Assembly (NCBI GenBank): GCA_017938925.1
Contig: JAGBAO010000010.1
Coordinates: 62,001 to 126,000, forward strand
DNA length: 64,000 nucleotides
Direction: 5' to 3'
Source of the DNA: Bacteroidales bacterium
Lineage (GTDB): Bacteria; Bacteroidota; Bacteroidia; Bacteroidales; UBA932
Shown here: positions 44,243-53,270 of the stretch, in pieces
Position numbering within the stretch: position 1 is the stretch's first letter
Layout: every line of letters begins with the position of its first letter
Program-made: the position numbers and the translations under genes
The notes under the pieces: model-generated
Database searches by the model: none
What the model saw: only the letters and a program-made list of their open reading frames with translations
What the model was told of the DNA's origin: nothing

Positions 44243-46795
44243 TCAGTTCATCTTGAAATCAACGAGAATCGGTCTATGATCGGAAGGGTGACAGAAATAT
44301 CCCTTGCCTGCATCCTTGAGGGACTGATCCTGAGAAAGTATGGTCCAGGAATCGATCAGAACCTGGGCACTTTCAATACGGCCGTACATTGACGGTGAGG
44401 CATACATGAAGTCAATCCTCTTTGTGTCACCGTTGATGGTCGAGAAGAAGTCACCCTCAGGATTCCACTCGGAGATGACATCCACAAGATCGGTGTTTTC
44501 AAGTATATAGTCGTGGAGAAGCCACTCGGTTTCGGACTGCACCTTATACACGTTCTTTTCCTGAGTGTAAATATTCTTATCCCTGCTTGAAACCGCATTG
44601 AAGTCTCCCATCATCAACCAGTCGCTCTGACTGCTGTAAGCGGAGTTCAGGACAGTCTGTCCGCAGACCCAGCTGATCTCCTTCTCACGATGGTAATCGC
44701 CTTCGTGGGCTGCTGCGGATGTCGCCTGATCTGCCGAATTGGTATATTTCGGATCATATGCGTGAGCAAAGGCATGGAAGGACACGAAGTTCACGTCACG
44801 ACCGTTGCAGTTGATCCTGAACAGGCCTGACCGGTGCTGGACATAGTCGGAGGATGTGCCGATCTGGCCGAATTCAGCGACCTTTTCAATAGGATATTTC
44901 GATGTCACTACCTGCGGGTAGTTGTCATTGGATCCCTTGACATAGCTCACATAGTTGTGGCCATACTTCGCAGCGTACTGAGCCCACTCGCGAGGGAAGG
45001 TTCTGTTGGTACCATAGACCTTGTCACCCAGCTTGTTGAATATGGTCTCACCCTCGCACCACATGCACACGTCAGGATCATATTTCTTCACCCATTCAAC
45101 AAAATTGCGGTAATTGTTGTCCTGGTCGGACCACATTCCGTTCTGGATGTTCCAGGACAAGACCCTGAGAGTGGAATTGTTACGGGCTGTGTGGTCCTTG
45201 AGGGACCTTACCTGATAGTTGTCAAGATAGAAACGATATGCTCCTGTCTTGGAGTGGGATGCAGCTGTGGTCAGAGTGAATGCAGACTTGTCGTTCATGT
45301 TCCTGACCGTGAGTTCCACATTATGCCATCTGCCGTCCGATGCAGGAAGAGTCACTGCCGATCTGTCGAGTGCCGCAGTCGATCCGGTCTTGGAGAACCT
45401 GCGGGTGAAGGCAGTCTCCTGAAGTTCGGTTCCGTCCACTTTGCAGGATATTATATTTCCACCGTTAGTTGCCTTGAACGACAGGTCATCATCGAAGTCA
45501 GAGGCCGCACATATGTCAAAACTGATGACGAGGTCCCTGTGAGCATCCGAGATCTCTCCGGCAAAGACAGGTTCCACAATACCGTTATATGTATCACCCA
45601 CGGATATATAGCCCTGATATTCCTGGCAACGGTAAAGACTGAGATATCCGCCTATGTTGCGGCTCTTGATATATGAATCCGAAAGATATCTCGATCCGGC
45701 CACATCCTTTCCTTCCGTTGCCGAAAGGTTGGACTCCTGAACATACCCGGATCCAGCCGTCGCATATGACACAGGATGGAGAGGTGTCTCATATCCGCTC
45801 AGAGTCCTGCCGCTCTTTGTCGTCACATCACCTGCCACAGGATTCATTCCGAAGGAGTTCTCTCCGGCAACCACATCACCGCCCCAGACCATGTTGTCGA
45901 AGCCTTCATGAAAAAGAAGATTCTTGTCCGGCTTCCATGTCACCGTGCAGGAGTGGACCTTATCCTTGTCTACGGTGAACGAAGGTATGCTTGTCCGGCA
46001 CATCAGGTGGTCTGCACTGCATATGGTGACTTCCAGGCCCTTGGAATATTGCCCCGCACTGACCGGAATCATGAATACGGTTCCTGCCGAAGGGACAAAG
46101 GCTCCCTTGTTGGTGCAGTTCAGAACCATGAACGGCAGTCCCTTTCCCATCGTGAAAGTCTTCGTCTGCAGGTCGTAAGAGCCTGTTCCTCCGAGGACGG
46201 TTCCCTGAGGGTCCGTCACCTTTACAGATGATATGTCCGCCGTTCCCTGAATCTTCAGTCCGATCATTGAAAGTCCTGCCGAGAAGGACAGCAGATTGCC
46301 TTTTCCTTCATCGTAGGATGCATATTTCGGAAGAGCAGCCAGGGTATTTCCCATGGTATGATACGCATATGCAAAAGGATGCACGACATCTTCCAGAGGT
46401 GTGTCGCCGTGATATTTTGTCGTCTCCTCCGTGGCCATTACGGCTTCATAAACTGCCGCTTCCGATTCCTCCACATCCACATAGACCTTCCCGTCATCCT
46501 GTACGGCAGGCACATATGCCTTACCGTTCACGGTGACCGTCACCTTGGTCCAGTCAGTTCTGCCGCCCGCAGCCTCCACTAAAGGGGAATCCTGCAGGAG
46601 AAATCTGGTCATGCCGTCTTTAATCTCGAGACTGTCCCCCACTTCCGGTTTCTGGGTCTGGGTTGTATCCTGTTCCGGAGTCTGAGTTGTATCAGTCTGC
46701 TCCTGATCCGGTTCTTCCGGCTGTTCGATCTGTGGTTCACATGCAACGAAACCAAAAACGACCAATGCGATGATCGCTGATACTGCCTTTTTCAT
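44243..46795 (-). CDS. Multidomain lipoprotein with C-terminal EEP phosphoesterase domain
   Basis: 850 residues. Lipobox cysteine at 19 (GFVAC), then a Gln/Thr/Glu/Pro-rich spacer (20-52). About 60-290 is a fimbrillin-like beta region, and about 300-545 a jelly-roll-like region ending YRFYLDNYQVRSL. The EEP domain (about 553-850) has LSWNIQNGMW, MWCEGETIF, MMGDFNAVSSRD and HPSDHRPILV, all catalytic positions present. It looks like a surface-anchored, substrate-binding phosphoesterase. Tandem with a single-domain EEP gene one base downstream. Confidence 0.85.
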   Translation of the reverse strand: MKKAVSAIIALVVFGFVACEPQIEQPEEPDQEQTDTTQTPEQDTTQTQKPEVGDSLEIKDGMTRFLLQDSPLVEAAGGRTDWTKVTVTVNGKAYVPAVQDDGKVYVDVEESEAAVYEAVMATEETTKYHGDTPLEDVVHPFAYAYHTMGNTLAALPKYASYDEGKGNLLSFSAGLSMIGLKIQGTADISSVKVTDPQGTVLGGTGSYDLQTKTFTMGKGLPFMVLNCTNKGAFVPSAGTVFMIPVSAGQYSKGLEVTICSADHLMCRTSIPSFTVDKDKVHSCTVTWKPDKNLLFHEGFDNMVWGGDVVAGENSFGMNPVAGDVTTKSGRTLSGYETPLHPVSYATAGSGYVQESNLSATEGKDVAGSRYLSDSYIKSRNIGGYLSLYRCQEYQGYISVGDTYNGIVEPVFAGEISDAHRDLVISFDICAASDFDDDLSFKATNGGNIISCKVDGTELQETAFTRRFSKTGSTAALDRSAVTLPASDGRWHNVELTVRNMNDKSAFTLTTAASHSKTGAYRFYLDNYQVRSLKDHTARNNSTLRVLSWNIQNGMWSDQDNNYRNFVEWVKKYDPDVCMWCEGETIFNKLGDKVYGTNRTFPREWAQYAAKYGHNYVSYVKGSNDNYPQVVTSKYPIEKVAEFGQIGTSSDYVQHRSGLFRINCNGRDVNFVSFHAFAHAYDPKYTNSADQATSAAAHEGDYHREKEISWVCGQTVLNSAYSSQSDWLMMGDFNAVSSRDKNIYTQEKNVYKVQSETEWLLHDYILENTDLVDVISEWNPEGDFFSTINGDTKRIDFMYASPSMYGRIESAQVLIDSWTILSQDQSLKDAGKGYFCHPSDHRPILVDFKMN

Positions 46796-46805
46796 CTTTC
46801 TATGA

Positions 46806-48233
46806 TTATATTTCCTGTTGTCTTCTTTTCCAATTGAATATCGGCAGGATGAAGGAAATCACCGCTGCACCTACCCAGAAGAGGGATACGTATGTGAAGT
46901 CATACCGGACTATCTCTCCTGTGACCTCGTCGCGGAGTGCCTGACCGTCAATTAGCCATCCGCTGATCACATTCATCAGACCGGCAGCCACATATGAAGC
47001 AAGTCCCACAATTCCGAGGGCTGCTCCCGTTGCCTTTCTCGGCACAAGATCCACAGCCATAAGACCGCCGAGGAAGCATATGAGAACCCCGATGGAAATT
47101 CCGAACAAGGTCATTGCCAGAACATTGACAATCCAGCTGTCACCTCCGTAAAGGAAGAGCAGCAGTGCAATCGATTCCAGGATTCCGGCAGCCAGTGCCG
47201 GCCATTTCCTGTCTCCTTTGAAGATAGTGTCTGAAAGCCATCCTGCAGTCACCGTACCGATGATTCCCATGACCGTGTTGACAGCTATGATGAAGGCAGC
47301 CTCCTGAAGAGCGAAACCTTTGACTTTCTGAAGGAAGAACATTCCCCATTCGTTGATGGCGTAGCGGCTCATATACATGAAAGCACTTGACATAGCAAGA
47401 ATCCACACTCCTGGATTGCGGAGAACTGCTCTCTGAATGCGTCCGGACTCGGCCTTTTCATCTGCTGCGCCGACCTCCTTCGCCTTTGCCTCCATCTCAA
47501 GCTGCTCTCTGCTCTTCTCTCCCGCGAGGACCTCCACAGGCTCAAGTCCCTTGCTTTCAGGATTGTCATGCAGCCACAGGAGTATGAGGAAGACACCGAG
47601 CACACCGGCAAGGGCAGCACCGAAAAATCCCCACTGCCAGCCGACAGCACCTACCAGAAGGCTTACGAACACGAAGGACAAGCCTTCTCCGAAGTTATGC
47701 GAGGCACTGAAGAAGCCATAGAAAGTGCCTCTGATCTTGAGAGGATACCACCTTGACAATGAAATGATTGCAGGTGGGGCACCCATGGATTGGGACCAGC
47801 CGTTGATTGTCCACATAATGGCAAACATCAGGAACATGACTCCACCTGTGACTCCGGCAAGACCGTCCCATACACCGAGAAAGCCCATGATGAAGTTTGC
47901 GGCAGACGACAGAATCAGCCCGGTCGCCATAAATTTCTTTATGTTGCAATGATCGGCCAGAAAGCCATTGATGAATTTGCCGACTGCATAGGTCCAGTAA
48001 AGACAGGCTCCGATGATACCGAGCTGGGTGGCATCTAGAAATCCGGCATCAATTATAGGCTGCTTCATCACATTGAGCGATGTGCGGCACACATAATACA
48101 GACTGTATCCGATTGTCGCGGCGATAAACGCCTGGGTACGGAGCTTTTTATAGGTCTTGTCCGACTTCTCCGCAGGCACTTTTGCCACGGAAGGTCCGCT
48201 CACCTTATAGAATTCAAGGAATCTTTTGAGCAT
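46806..48233 (-). CDS. MFS organophosphate:phosphate antiporter, GlpT/UhpT type
   Basis: 475 residues with about 12 membrane segments. The N-terminal GYSLYYVCRTSLNVMKQPII and YAVGKFINGFLADHCNIKKF match the OPA family, which exchanges glycerol-3-phosphate or sugar phosphates for inorganic phosphate across the inner membrane. A charged insert lies in the central loop (about 225-260). It is the first gene of the minus-strand locus and precedes two EEP phosphoesterases. Whether the cargo is glycerol-3-phosphate, a hexose phosphate or another organophosphate is not readable. Confidence 0.9.
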   Translation of the reverse strand: MLKRFLEFYKVSGPSVAKVPAEKSDKTYKKLRTQAFIAATIGYSLYYVCRTSLNVMKQPIIDAGFLDATQLGIIGACLYWTYAVGKFINGFLADHCNIKKFMATGLILSSAANFIMGFLGVWDGLAGVTGGVMFLMFAIMWTINGWSQSMGAPPAIISLSRWYPLKIRGTFYGFFSASHNFGEGLSFVFVSLLVGAVGWQWGFFGAALAGVLGVFLILLWLHDNPESKGLEPVEVLAGEKSREQLEMEAKAKEVGAADEKAESGRIQRAVLRNPGVWILAMSSAFMYMSRYAINEWGMFFLQKVKGFALQEAAFIIAVNTVMGIIGTVTAGWLSDTIFKGDRKWPALAAGILESIALLLFLYGGDSWIVNVLAMTLFGISIGVLICFLGGLMAVDLVPRKATGAALGIVGLASYVAAGLMNVISGWLIDGQALRDEVTGEIVRYDFTYVSLFWVGAAVISFILPIFNWKRRQQEI

Positions 48234-48316
48234 ATAATCAGTTTCGTGTTACTTAGTAATGACGTATAGAAACGACTTATCACCCAAAATAATTTCAAAT
48301 TTTGTCTGAATTCTAG

Positions 48317-48354
48317 CAAAAAATATCCGGAGCAGATCTCACGACCGGCTCCGG
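48317..48354 (-). terminator. Rho-independent terminator after the GNAT gene
   Basis: On the minus strand, CCGGAGC (48354-48348) pairs perfectly with GCTCCGG (48333-48327) and is followed by ATATTTTTTGC. It would end the adenosine kinase-to-GNAT transcript before the GlpT gene. Confidence 0.7.
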
Positions 48355-48423
48355 ACTAACTATAACCCTATTATTAACAACTAAACTAACCGTAATCCTG
48401 TATTTGCAAACGGCGTGCCAGAC

Positions 48424-48681
48424 TCAGTGCTTCTGTGATGCGAGCCATGATGCAGCATAAGAACAGGTGGCCTGGCAGACCAGATCGTTTTCATGTGCAT
48501 AGTCATATGCGGCCTTTACGAGTTCCGCTGCAATGCCGCGTCCCTTTATCGGCTTCGGGACGAAGGTATGTTCGATTATTAGTGAATTCCCGCTCAGGAG
48601 ATAGGAGACGAATGCATCGTGTCCCTCGACAGTCGTCGCAAAGCGATGCTTGTCATGTTGGTGTCTGATATTGAGTTTCAT
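48424..48681 (-). CDS. Small GNAT-like acyltransferase (YjdJ type)
   Basis: 85 residues from the ATG at 48681; the 11 extra upstream codons are not conserved in type. It has the stripped-down GNAT fold: LSGNSLIIEHTFVPKPIKGRG holds the acetyl-CoA-binding P-loop region (KGRGIAAELVKAA), and the C-terminal CSYAASWL matches the YjdJ group. Acetyl acceptor unknown. Terminator follows at 48317. Confidence 0.85.
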   Translation of the reverse strand: MKLNIRHQHDKHRFATTVEGHDAFVSYLLSGNSLIIEHTFVPKPIKGRGIAAELVKAAYDYAHENDLVCQATCSYAASWLASQKH

Positions 48682-48736
48682 GGCTATTGATGTTAAGATC
48701 GACTTGCCCGACAATCAAAACTGGTGCCAGAGACAT

Positions 48737-49174
48737 TCAGTAAGATGAAAGACGGTGCAGACGGGTCGTATAGGAGACGCCTGTCGAGACATCAGGACGA
48801 CCGGCCATCTTCATCTGTGATGCTGAAAGAGGTTCTGCGACATGCCAGCTGATAAGAAGAAGGTCATCAGTCCTATGGGCTTCTTCAATTATTGCCGTGA
48901 AAGCATCATACGTTATGCTCAAGCCCGTAAAATAGGCTGTCAGTTCATGAGTTTCATAGCTTCCGTACGAACCGGAAGCAGAAAACTCAGACTGAGCGGA
49001 GATTCCGTTCCCGCATAGGAACTCGATGGTCAGACCTTCCAGAGGAGATTCCTCGGTTGTCCACAATGTCCTGTAGAAGCGGTCGTCAGGCGCATCATAT
49101 ATGCAGGACGTAGCAAAAAAGAATGCCGCCATCAAGGGGATAATGGCAGCATGACGGAAAATCAGACGTTTCAT
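48737..49174 (-). CDS. Small lipoprotein of unknown function
   Basis: 145 residues from the ATG at 49174; the upstream TTG at 49189 falls inside a hairpin and was rejected. Signal peptide and lipobox: KRLIFRHAAIIPLMAAFFFATSC. The mature part has RFYRTLWTTEESPLEGLTIE and an otherwise beta-rich pattern. No recognised family. Lies between the DUF368 and GNAT genes on the same strand. Confidence 0.7.
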   Translation of the reverse strand: MKRLIFRHAAIIPLMAAFFFATSCIYDAPDDRFYRTLWTTEESPLEGLTIEFLCGNGISAQSEFSASGSYGSYETHELTAYFTGLSITYDAFTAIIEEAHRTDDLLLISWHVAEPLSASQMKMAGRPDVSTGVSYTTRLHRLSSY

Positions 49175-49180
49175 AGTGCT

Positions 49181-49204
49181 ACCTGTCAAGTTGTTCTGAC
49201 AGGT
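49181..49204. other. Hairpin just upstream of the small lipoprotein gene
   Basis: ACCTGTCA (49181-49188) pairs perfectly with TGACAGGT (49197-49204) around AGTTGTTC. It sits between the DUF368 stop and the lipoprotein ATG on the minus strand, so it could affect expression between the two. No T run follows. Confidence 0.5.
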
Positions 49205-49217
49205 GCAGATTCAATGA

Positions 49218-50219
49218 TTATGCCTGATTCTTTTCAGTTATCATCTTTCCGGCGATTTCTATTCCGGTCACAAGCCCGAAGCCTATGAGGGCGAAGATTA
49301 CCGCGCCAGGGATGTGAGGGTCAGTCATCGGGGCATTGGCCACGACTGCCGCATCAAGAGCAGCCAGGGCTGTTTCCGTGCCGGAGGCTTCGGCAGCTTC
49401 GGCGAGCAAGGCCACCTCAGGAAACTGCGAACATACGATTGCCTCCATATTGCTCCAAGGCCAGACTTTCACAAGAGAGCCGATTATGAAGCCGGCAAGA
49501 ACGATAAGCGTCTCCTTATGCCAGCGTGCGAGCAGCCAGTGGAGGAACTTGGAGAATGAAATTATACCTACAACTGCACCTACCAGGAAAACTGCAATGA
49601 TCAGAAGGTTCGCAGCAAAATCCTCACCCGCGACCAGACCGGATATGCAACCCATTATATACTGGTACTTTCCGAGAATCAGCAAGATAAAGCTGCCGGA
49701 AATGCCTGGAAGAATCATTGCACAGATGGCGATTGCACCGCTCAGGAATATGAACCACAGAGCGTCAGGAGTCTTTGTGGGTGAAAGCGTACAGACCACT
49801 ATGCCAAGCACGCAGCCCAGCACGAGAAAGAGTCCGTCACTCCATTTCCATCCGGAGATTCCGCGCAAGATGAAGATCGACGAAGCCACGATAAGGCCGA
49901 AGAAGAAGGCCCAGGTCTGGATCGGGAAGTCACTCAGGAGCATCTGCATAAGTCCGGCAAGTGACACGACGCTCACGCCTATTCCGGCGACAATAGCAAG
50001 AAGGAAGGAGCCGTTGATATGCTTCCAGAAATCACGCAGGCGTCCTTTAAGAAGAAGCTTCACTGCCTCCGAATCGACACGCGCGATGGATCCCACGAAT
50101 TCGTCATATATGCCCATTATGAATGCTATAGTGCCGCCCGAAACGCCAGGAATGACATCGGCCGCTCCCATGCACGCACCTTTTACACTGACCAACAGAT
50201 AATCTTTAAATTTCCTCAT
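49218..50219 (-). CDS. DUF368 membrane protein, PopT-like polyprenyl-phosphate transporter
   Basis: 333 residues with about 8-10 membrane segments. The N-terminal KGACMGAADVIPGVSGGTIA and central ICAMILPGISGSFILLILGKY are the paired DUF368 signature repeats. Members of this family were identified as flippases that recycle undecaprenyl phosphate to the cytoplasmic face for wall and LPS synthesis. Here the gene follows adenosine kinase and DUF6913 in one direction. The family call is firm; transport function is by family. Confidence 0.93.
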   Translation of the reverse strand: MRKFKDYLLVSVKGACMGAADVIPGVSGGTIAFIMGIYDEFVGSIARVDSEAVKLLLKGRLRDFWKHINGSFLLAIVAGIGVSVVSLAGLMQMLLSDFPIQTWAFFFGLIVASSIFILRGISGWKWSDGLFLVLGCVLGIVVCTLSPTKTPDALWFIFLSGAIAICAMILPGISGSFILLILGKYQYIMGCISGLVAGEDFAANLLIIAVFLVGAVVGIISFSKFLHWLLARWHKETLIVLAGFIIGSLVKVWPWSNMEAIVCSQFPEVALLAEAAEASGTETALAALDAAVVANAPMTDPHIPGAVIFALIGFGLVTGIEIAGKMITEKNQA

Positions 50220-50231
50220 CTTGAATCCCTA

Positions 50232-50771
50232 CTATTTAACTTTCTGAATAAACTCGGTAAACTCCGCAAAGATCTGGCGGGAATCCGACCTCAGGTCACC
50301 GGCAGAAGTCCCTGTGACAACCATGTCATAGGCATGTCCGGGAAAAGGACAGCGTCCCACCTTGAAACGTGCGCGGACGCACTTGCTCATGAATTCGATC
50401 GGAAAGTTACCATTGTCCACCAGCGAAATGAACAGGTCGCTTTTCTCTTCCATCAGAGACGAGATCTTTTCCACATTAGGAGTGCCGAGCCAGTCCAGCC
50501 CCTTGCGCAGAAGGGTCTTGTCTATTGTCGTGAGCAGAAGTTCGTCCTTGCCCAGCTTTCGGAAGTCGAAGAAATATATGTTCACCTTGAGGCCATTCGA
50601 CTTGCCCCAGGCAAGAATGTCCTCCTTGAGAAGGTCGAATCCGGTCTCCTCCACATCAACGACTGCATTGACGGTCCTGATTTCGGAAAGCGGAACAAGT
50701 CCGGTCGCCAGAGGACTTGCATATTTTCGCAACTTTCTGTCGCGGAAATATCTTATGATCCTGTCAAACAT
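50232..50771 (-). CDS. DUF6913-like conserved protein
   Basis: 179 residues, no signal peptide or membrane segment. RTVNAVVDVEETGFDLLKEDI, VNIYFFDFRKLGKDEL and the end-region DLFISLVDNGNFPIEFMSK match a Bacteroidetes-specific family I know as DUF6913. No known function. It starts 4 bases after adenosine kinase, so both are likely co-transcribed. Confidence 0.8.
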   Translation of the reverse strand: MFDRIIRYFRDRKLRKYASPLATGLVPLSEIRTVNAVVDVEETGFDLLKEDILAWGKSNGLKVNIYFFDFRKLGKDELLLTTIDKTLLRKGLDWLGTPNVEKISSLMEEKSDLFISLVDNGNFPIEFMSKCVRARFKVGRCPFPGHAYDMVVTGTSAGDLRSDSRQIFAEFTEFIQKVK

Positions 50772-50775
50772 AAGC

Positions 50776-51780
50776 TTACTCTACATTAGGGGTGTTGGCT
50801 GCAATGAGTTCCCTGATCTCCTTCTTTGCCGCCTTCCAGCGCGGGATGTCGATCTTTGTTCCGACCACCTCCACAACCTTGGCAGCAATGATAGATCCAA
50901 TCTCTCCGCAGACCTTCAGAGGCATGCCGAGCGAATGGGCATAGAGGAATCCTGCAGCATAAGTGTCACCTGCACCCGTCGCATCCACCGGAGTCGCCGG
51001 CCAGGCCTGGATGAAATGATATTCATCGCCCTGCTTTACCATCGAGCCATCCTTTCCGACCTTCACGACAGCTATTTCACAGTGGCGCGCAAGTTCATCC
51101 AGGGCTTCACGAGGTTCCAGACCGGTGAACGCCTTGGCCTCAGTCTCGTTTGCAAAGACTATATCGACATATTTCTCGACGATGTCATGCAGGAACACGC
51201 GGTTCGACTCCACGACATTGTAAGAAGCCATATCTATGGAAATCTTGCAGCCTGCTGCCTTCGCCATCTCCACCGCACGACGGATAGTCGCTTGATTCTG
51301 AACAAGATATCCTTCGATGTGGAAGTAGTCATATCCTTCGAAATACTCCGGTTTGAGATCCTCCGGAACAAGTTCCAGAGCTGCACCGAGATACACGGCA
51401 AAAGTTCTTTCCGCATTGGGAGCAGTGATGAAGACCATTGCCCTTCCTGACGAATGGACACCCTTGAGGAGCACCGACTTGATGCCGTACTGGGCCTGGT
51501 CACTCTTGAAGAGGTGACCGAGGTCATCGTCTCCCACCTTGCCGATGAATCCGGATTCCATTCCGAAAATGGCAGTACCGGTGATGGTATTCGCAGCTGA
51601 ACCTCCGGCAACCAGCTGCACACCCATCGGCTTGAGGGTCTGCCAGATCTTGTCGCCGGTCTCCATGTCCACATGCTGCATGCTGCCACGCGGGAGATGG
51701 TACTGTTTCAGAAACGTGTCGTCCGGAAGGACTGCAAGTATGTCGGTCAACGCATTGCCGATGCCTAGAATCGATGCCAT
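50776..51780 (-). CDS. PfkB family carbohydrate kinase, adenosine kinase-like
   Basis: 334 residues from the ATG at 51780. The ribokinase fold has GIGNALTDILAVLPD at the N-terminus, GGSAANTITGTAIFG for substrate binding, and the anion hole and catalytic base in VDATGAGDTYAAGFL near residue 260. Bacteroidetes proteins of this type are annotated as adenosine kinase, but the substrate is not proven by motif. A TAACTTTG -7 box lies 28 bases upstream. Confidence 0.88.
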   Translation of the reverse strand: MASILGIGNALTDILAVLPDDTFLKQYHLPRGSMQHVDMETGDKIWQTLKPMGVQLVAGGSAANTITGTAIFGMESGFIGKVGDDDLGHLFKSDQAQYGIKSVLLKGVHSSGRAMVFITAPNAERTFAVYLGAALELVPEDLKPEYFEGYDYFHIEGYLVQNQATIRRAVEMAKAAGCKISIDMASYNVVESNRVFLHDIVEKYVDIVFANETEAKAFTGLEPREALDELARHCEIAVVKVGKDGSMVKQGDEYHFIQAWPATPVDATGAGDTYAAGFLYAHSLGMPLKVCGEIGSIIAAKVVEVVGTKIDIPRWKAAKKEIRELIAANTPNVE

Positions 51781-51807
51781 AAGGTCAAAGTTTTTGATAC
51801 AACCAAG

Positions 51808-51815
51808 CAAAGTTA
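51808..51815 (-). promoter_or_regulatory. Bacteroidetes -7 box for the PfkB kinase gene
   Basis: TAACTTTG on the minus strand, matching TAnnTTTG; predicted leader about 20 bases. No clear -33 element. Back to back with a plus-strand box at 51847. Confidence 0.5.
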
Positions 51816-51846
51816 CTGAAAAATTCCGTATTTGTCGTTTTTTGGA

Positions 51847-51854
51847 TAAATTTG
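51847..51854 (+). promoter_or_regulatory. Bacteroidetes -7 box for the LPG-flippase-like gene
   Basis: TAAATTTG, a full match to TAnnTTTG. It would leave only about 6 bases before the ATG at 51864, or about 30 before the in-frame ATG at 51888, so it slightly favours the later start. Confidence 0.45.
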
Positions 51855-51863
51855 CAGCCTGTT

Positions 51864-52871
51864 ATGAAGAATATAAAGAAGATAATGAAATATATAGCCT
51901 CCCTGGCTCTGGCGGCGTTGCTGCTCTGGGTGTCGTTCAGGGAGGTTGAATGGAAGGACTTCATCAACGGGCTCAAGGACTGCAGATGGGGTTTTGTCCT
52001 GCTTTCTATGGCAGCAGGCAGCACTGCATTCCTGATCCGAGCGCTCCGTTGGCGTCAGCTTCTCCTTCCCATCGACGACAGCATCAGCCGCACAACAGCC
52101 TTCAACGGCGTCAATATAGGCAACATCTCCAATTATATATTCCCGCGTATCGGAGAGTTTGTTCGTTGCGGAGTCATCACCCGCCGTTCAGCACCAGCTG
52201 ACCCTAACGACCCGTCTGTAAAGAAGGCGACTTATGACAAGGTGCTGGGAACTGTGGTATTGGAACGCGGCTGGGAGCTTCTTGTGATGATTCTGATGCT
52301 TGCCATAGTCGTTGTCGGAGGGTTCGAGCGTTTCGGCAACTTCTTCCTTGAACAGATCTGGAATCCTATGGCTCAGAGCCTGGATTTCAGCATTTGGTGG
52401 ATTGTCCTCGCTGTCGCTGCGGCAGGAGCGGCAGGCGTATATGCCATATATGCATATAAGGACGCCAACAGTTTCTGCAGAAAGGTATGGAGCATTTTCC
52501 GTGGCTTGTGGCAGGGCTTCGCAAGCTGCCTCAAGATGGACAGGAAGTGGCTGTTCTTTGCCTACACCGCCCTCATCTGGATGCTTTACTGGCTGATGGC
52601 GGCAAGCACGATGTGGGCGGCTCCTTTCCTCGGAGATCTCGACCTGATAGATGCCCTTTTCCTTTCGCTGGTCGGCGGTCTCGGCTTCGCCGTTCCGGTT
52701 CCGGGAGGCATCGGTGCCTTCCATTTCATCATCAGCATGACCCTGGCGACAATGTACGGCATCCCGGTGGAGATGGGAATCGTATATGCCACGCTCTCAC
52801 ATACGTCTCAAGCCATAACCCAGATCCTTTTCGGCCTGGGCTCATACGCATACGAAACAATAAGGAAATGA
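51864..52871 (+). CDS. Lysylphosphatidylglycerol synthase flippase-like membrane protein
   Basis: 335 residues from ATG 51864; a TTG further upstream is not needed, and ATG 51888 is possible. About 8 membrane segments. FLIRALRWRQLLLPI, IGNISNYIFPRIGEFVRCG and the later GGLGFAVPVPGGIGAFHFI are signatures of the UPF0104/LPG_synthase_TM family (flippase half of MprF and relatives). There is no soluble transferase domain, so it likely moves a lipid rather than makes lysyl-PG. Its stop overlaps the ATG of lrgA. Confidence 0.9.
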   Translation: MKNIKKIMKYIASLALAALLLWVSFREVEWKDFINGLKDCRWGFVLLSMAAGSTAFLIRALRWRQLLLPIDDSISRTTAFNGVNIGNISNYIFPRIGEFVRCGVITRRSAPADPNDPSVKKATYDKVLGTVVLERGWELLVMILMLAIVVVGGFERFGNFFLEQIWNPMAQSLDFSIWWIVLAVAAAGAAGVYAIYAYKDANSFCRKVWSIFRGLWQGFASCLKMDRKWLFFAYTALIWMLYWLMAASTMWAAPFLGDLDLIDALFLSLVGGLGFAVPVPGGIGAFHFIISMTLATMYGIPVEMGIVYATLSHTSQAITQILFGLGSYAYETIRK

Positions 52872-53269
52872 ATGTATTTATAGGACTTTTCATCATTCTG
52901 GCCTTTCTGGTCATTGGAAACCTTCTTTCGGCATTGCTGGGAGGCTTCATTCCCGGCAGCGTCATCGGAATGCTTCTTCTGTTCCTGTCGCTTCTGACAG
53001 GTGTGATCAAGGACAAATGGGTACGTCAGGCTGCGACTTTCCTGACAGACAACATGATGATATTCTTCATGCCCGCCTTCATGGGTATCATGGACCTGTG
53101 GGGTGTGGTGAAGATGGATTTATGGGCCTGGATAGCGGTTCTGGTCCTCACTACAATTCTTGTGATGCTGGCTTCCGGACTGACCCAGACTTTTGTGGAA
53201 CGGCTTGTTTCAAGGCATAAGGCCGCTCATGCAGACAAGACAGGGAAGATAATCAAACAGGAGGACTGA
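52868..53269 (+). CDS. CidA/LrgA family membrane protein
   Basis: 133 residues, ATG overlapping the previous stop (ATGA). Four membrane segments. The family core FIPGSVIGMLLLFLSL and the FFMPAFMGIMDL stretch mark LrgA/CidA, holin-like proteins that act with LrgB in export of small metabolites and control of cell lysis. The lrgB gene starts two bases after its stop. Confidence 0.92.
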   Translation: MNVFIGLFIILAFLVIGNLLSALLGGFIPGSVIGMLLLFLSLLTGVIKDKWVRQAATFLTDNMMIFFMPAFMGIMDLWGVVKMDLWAWIAVLVLTTILVMLASGLTQTFVERLVSRHKAAHADKTGKIIKQED

Positions 53270-53270
53270 T

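Noticed and set aside
48234-48423. Promoter for the GlpT gene
   Set aside because: Several TTTG and TATTTTG strings occur, but none has consensus spacing, so no site was called.
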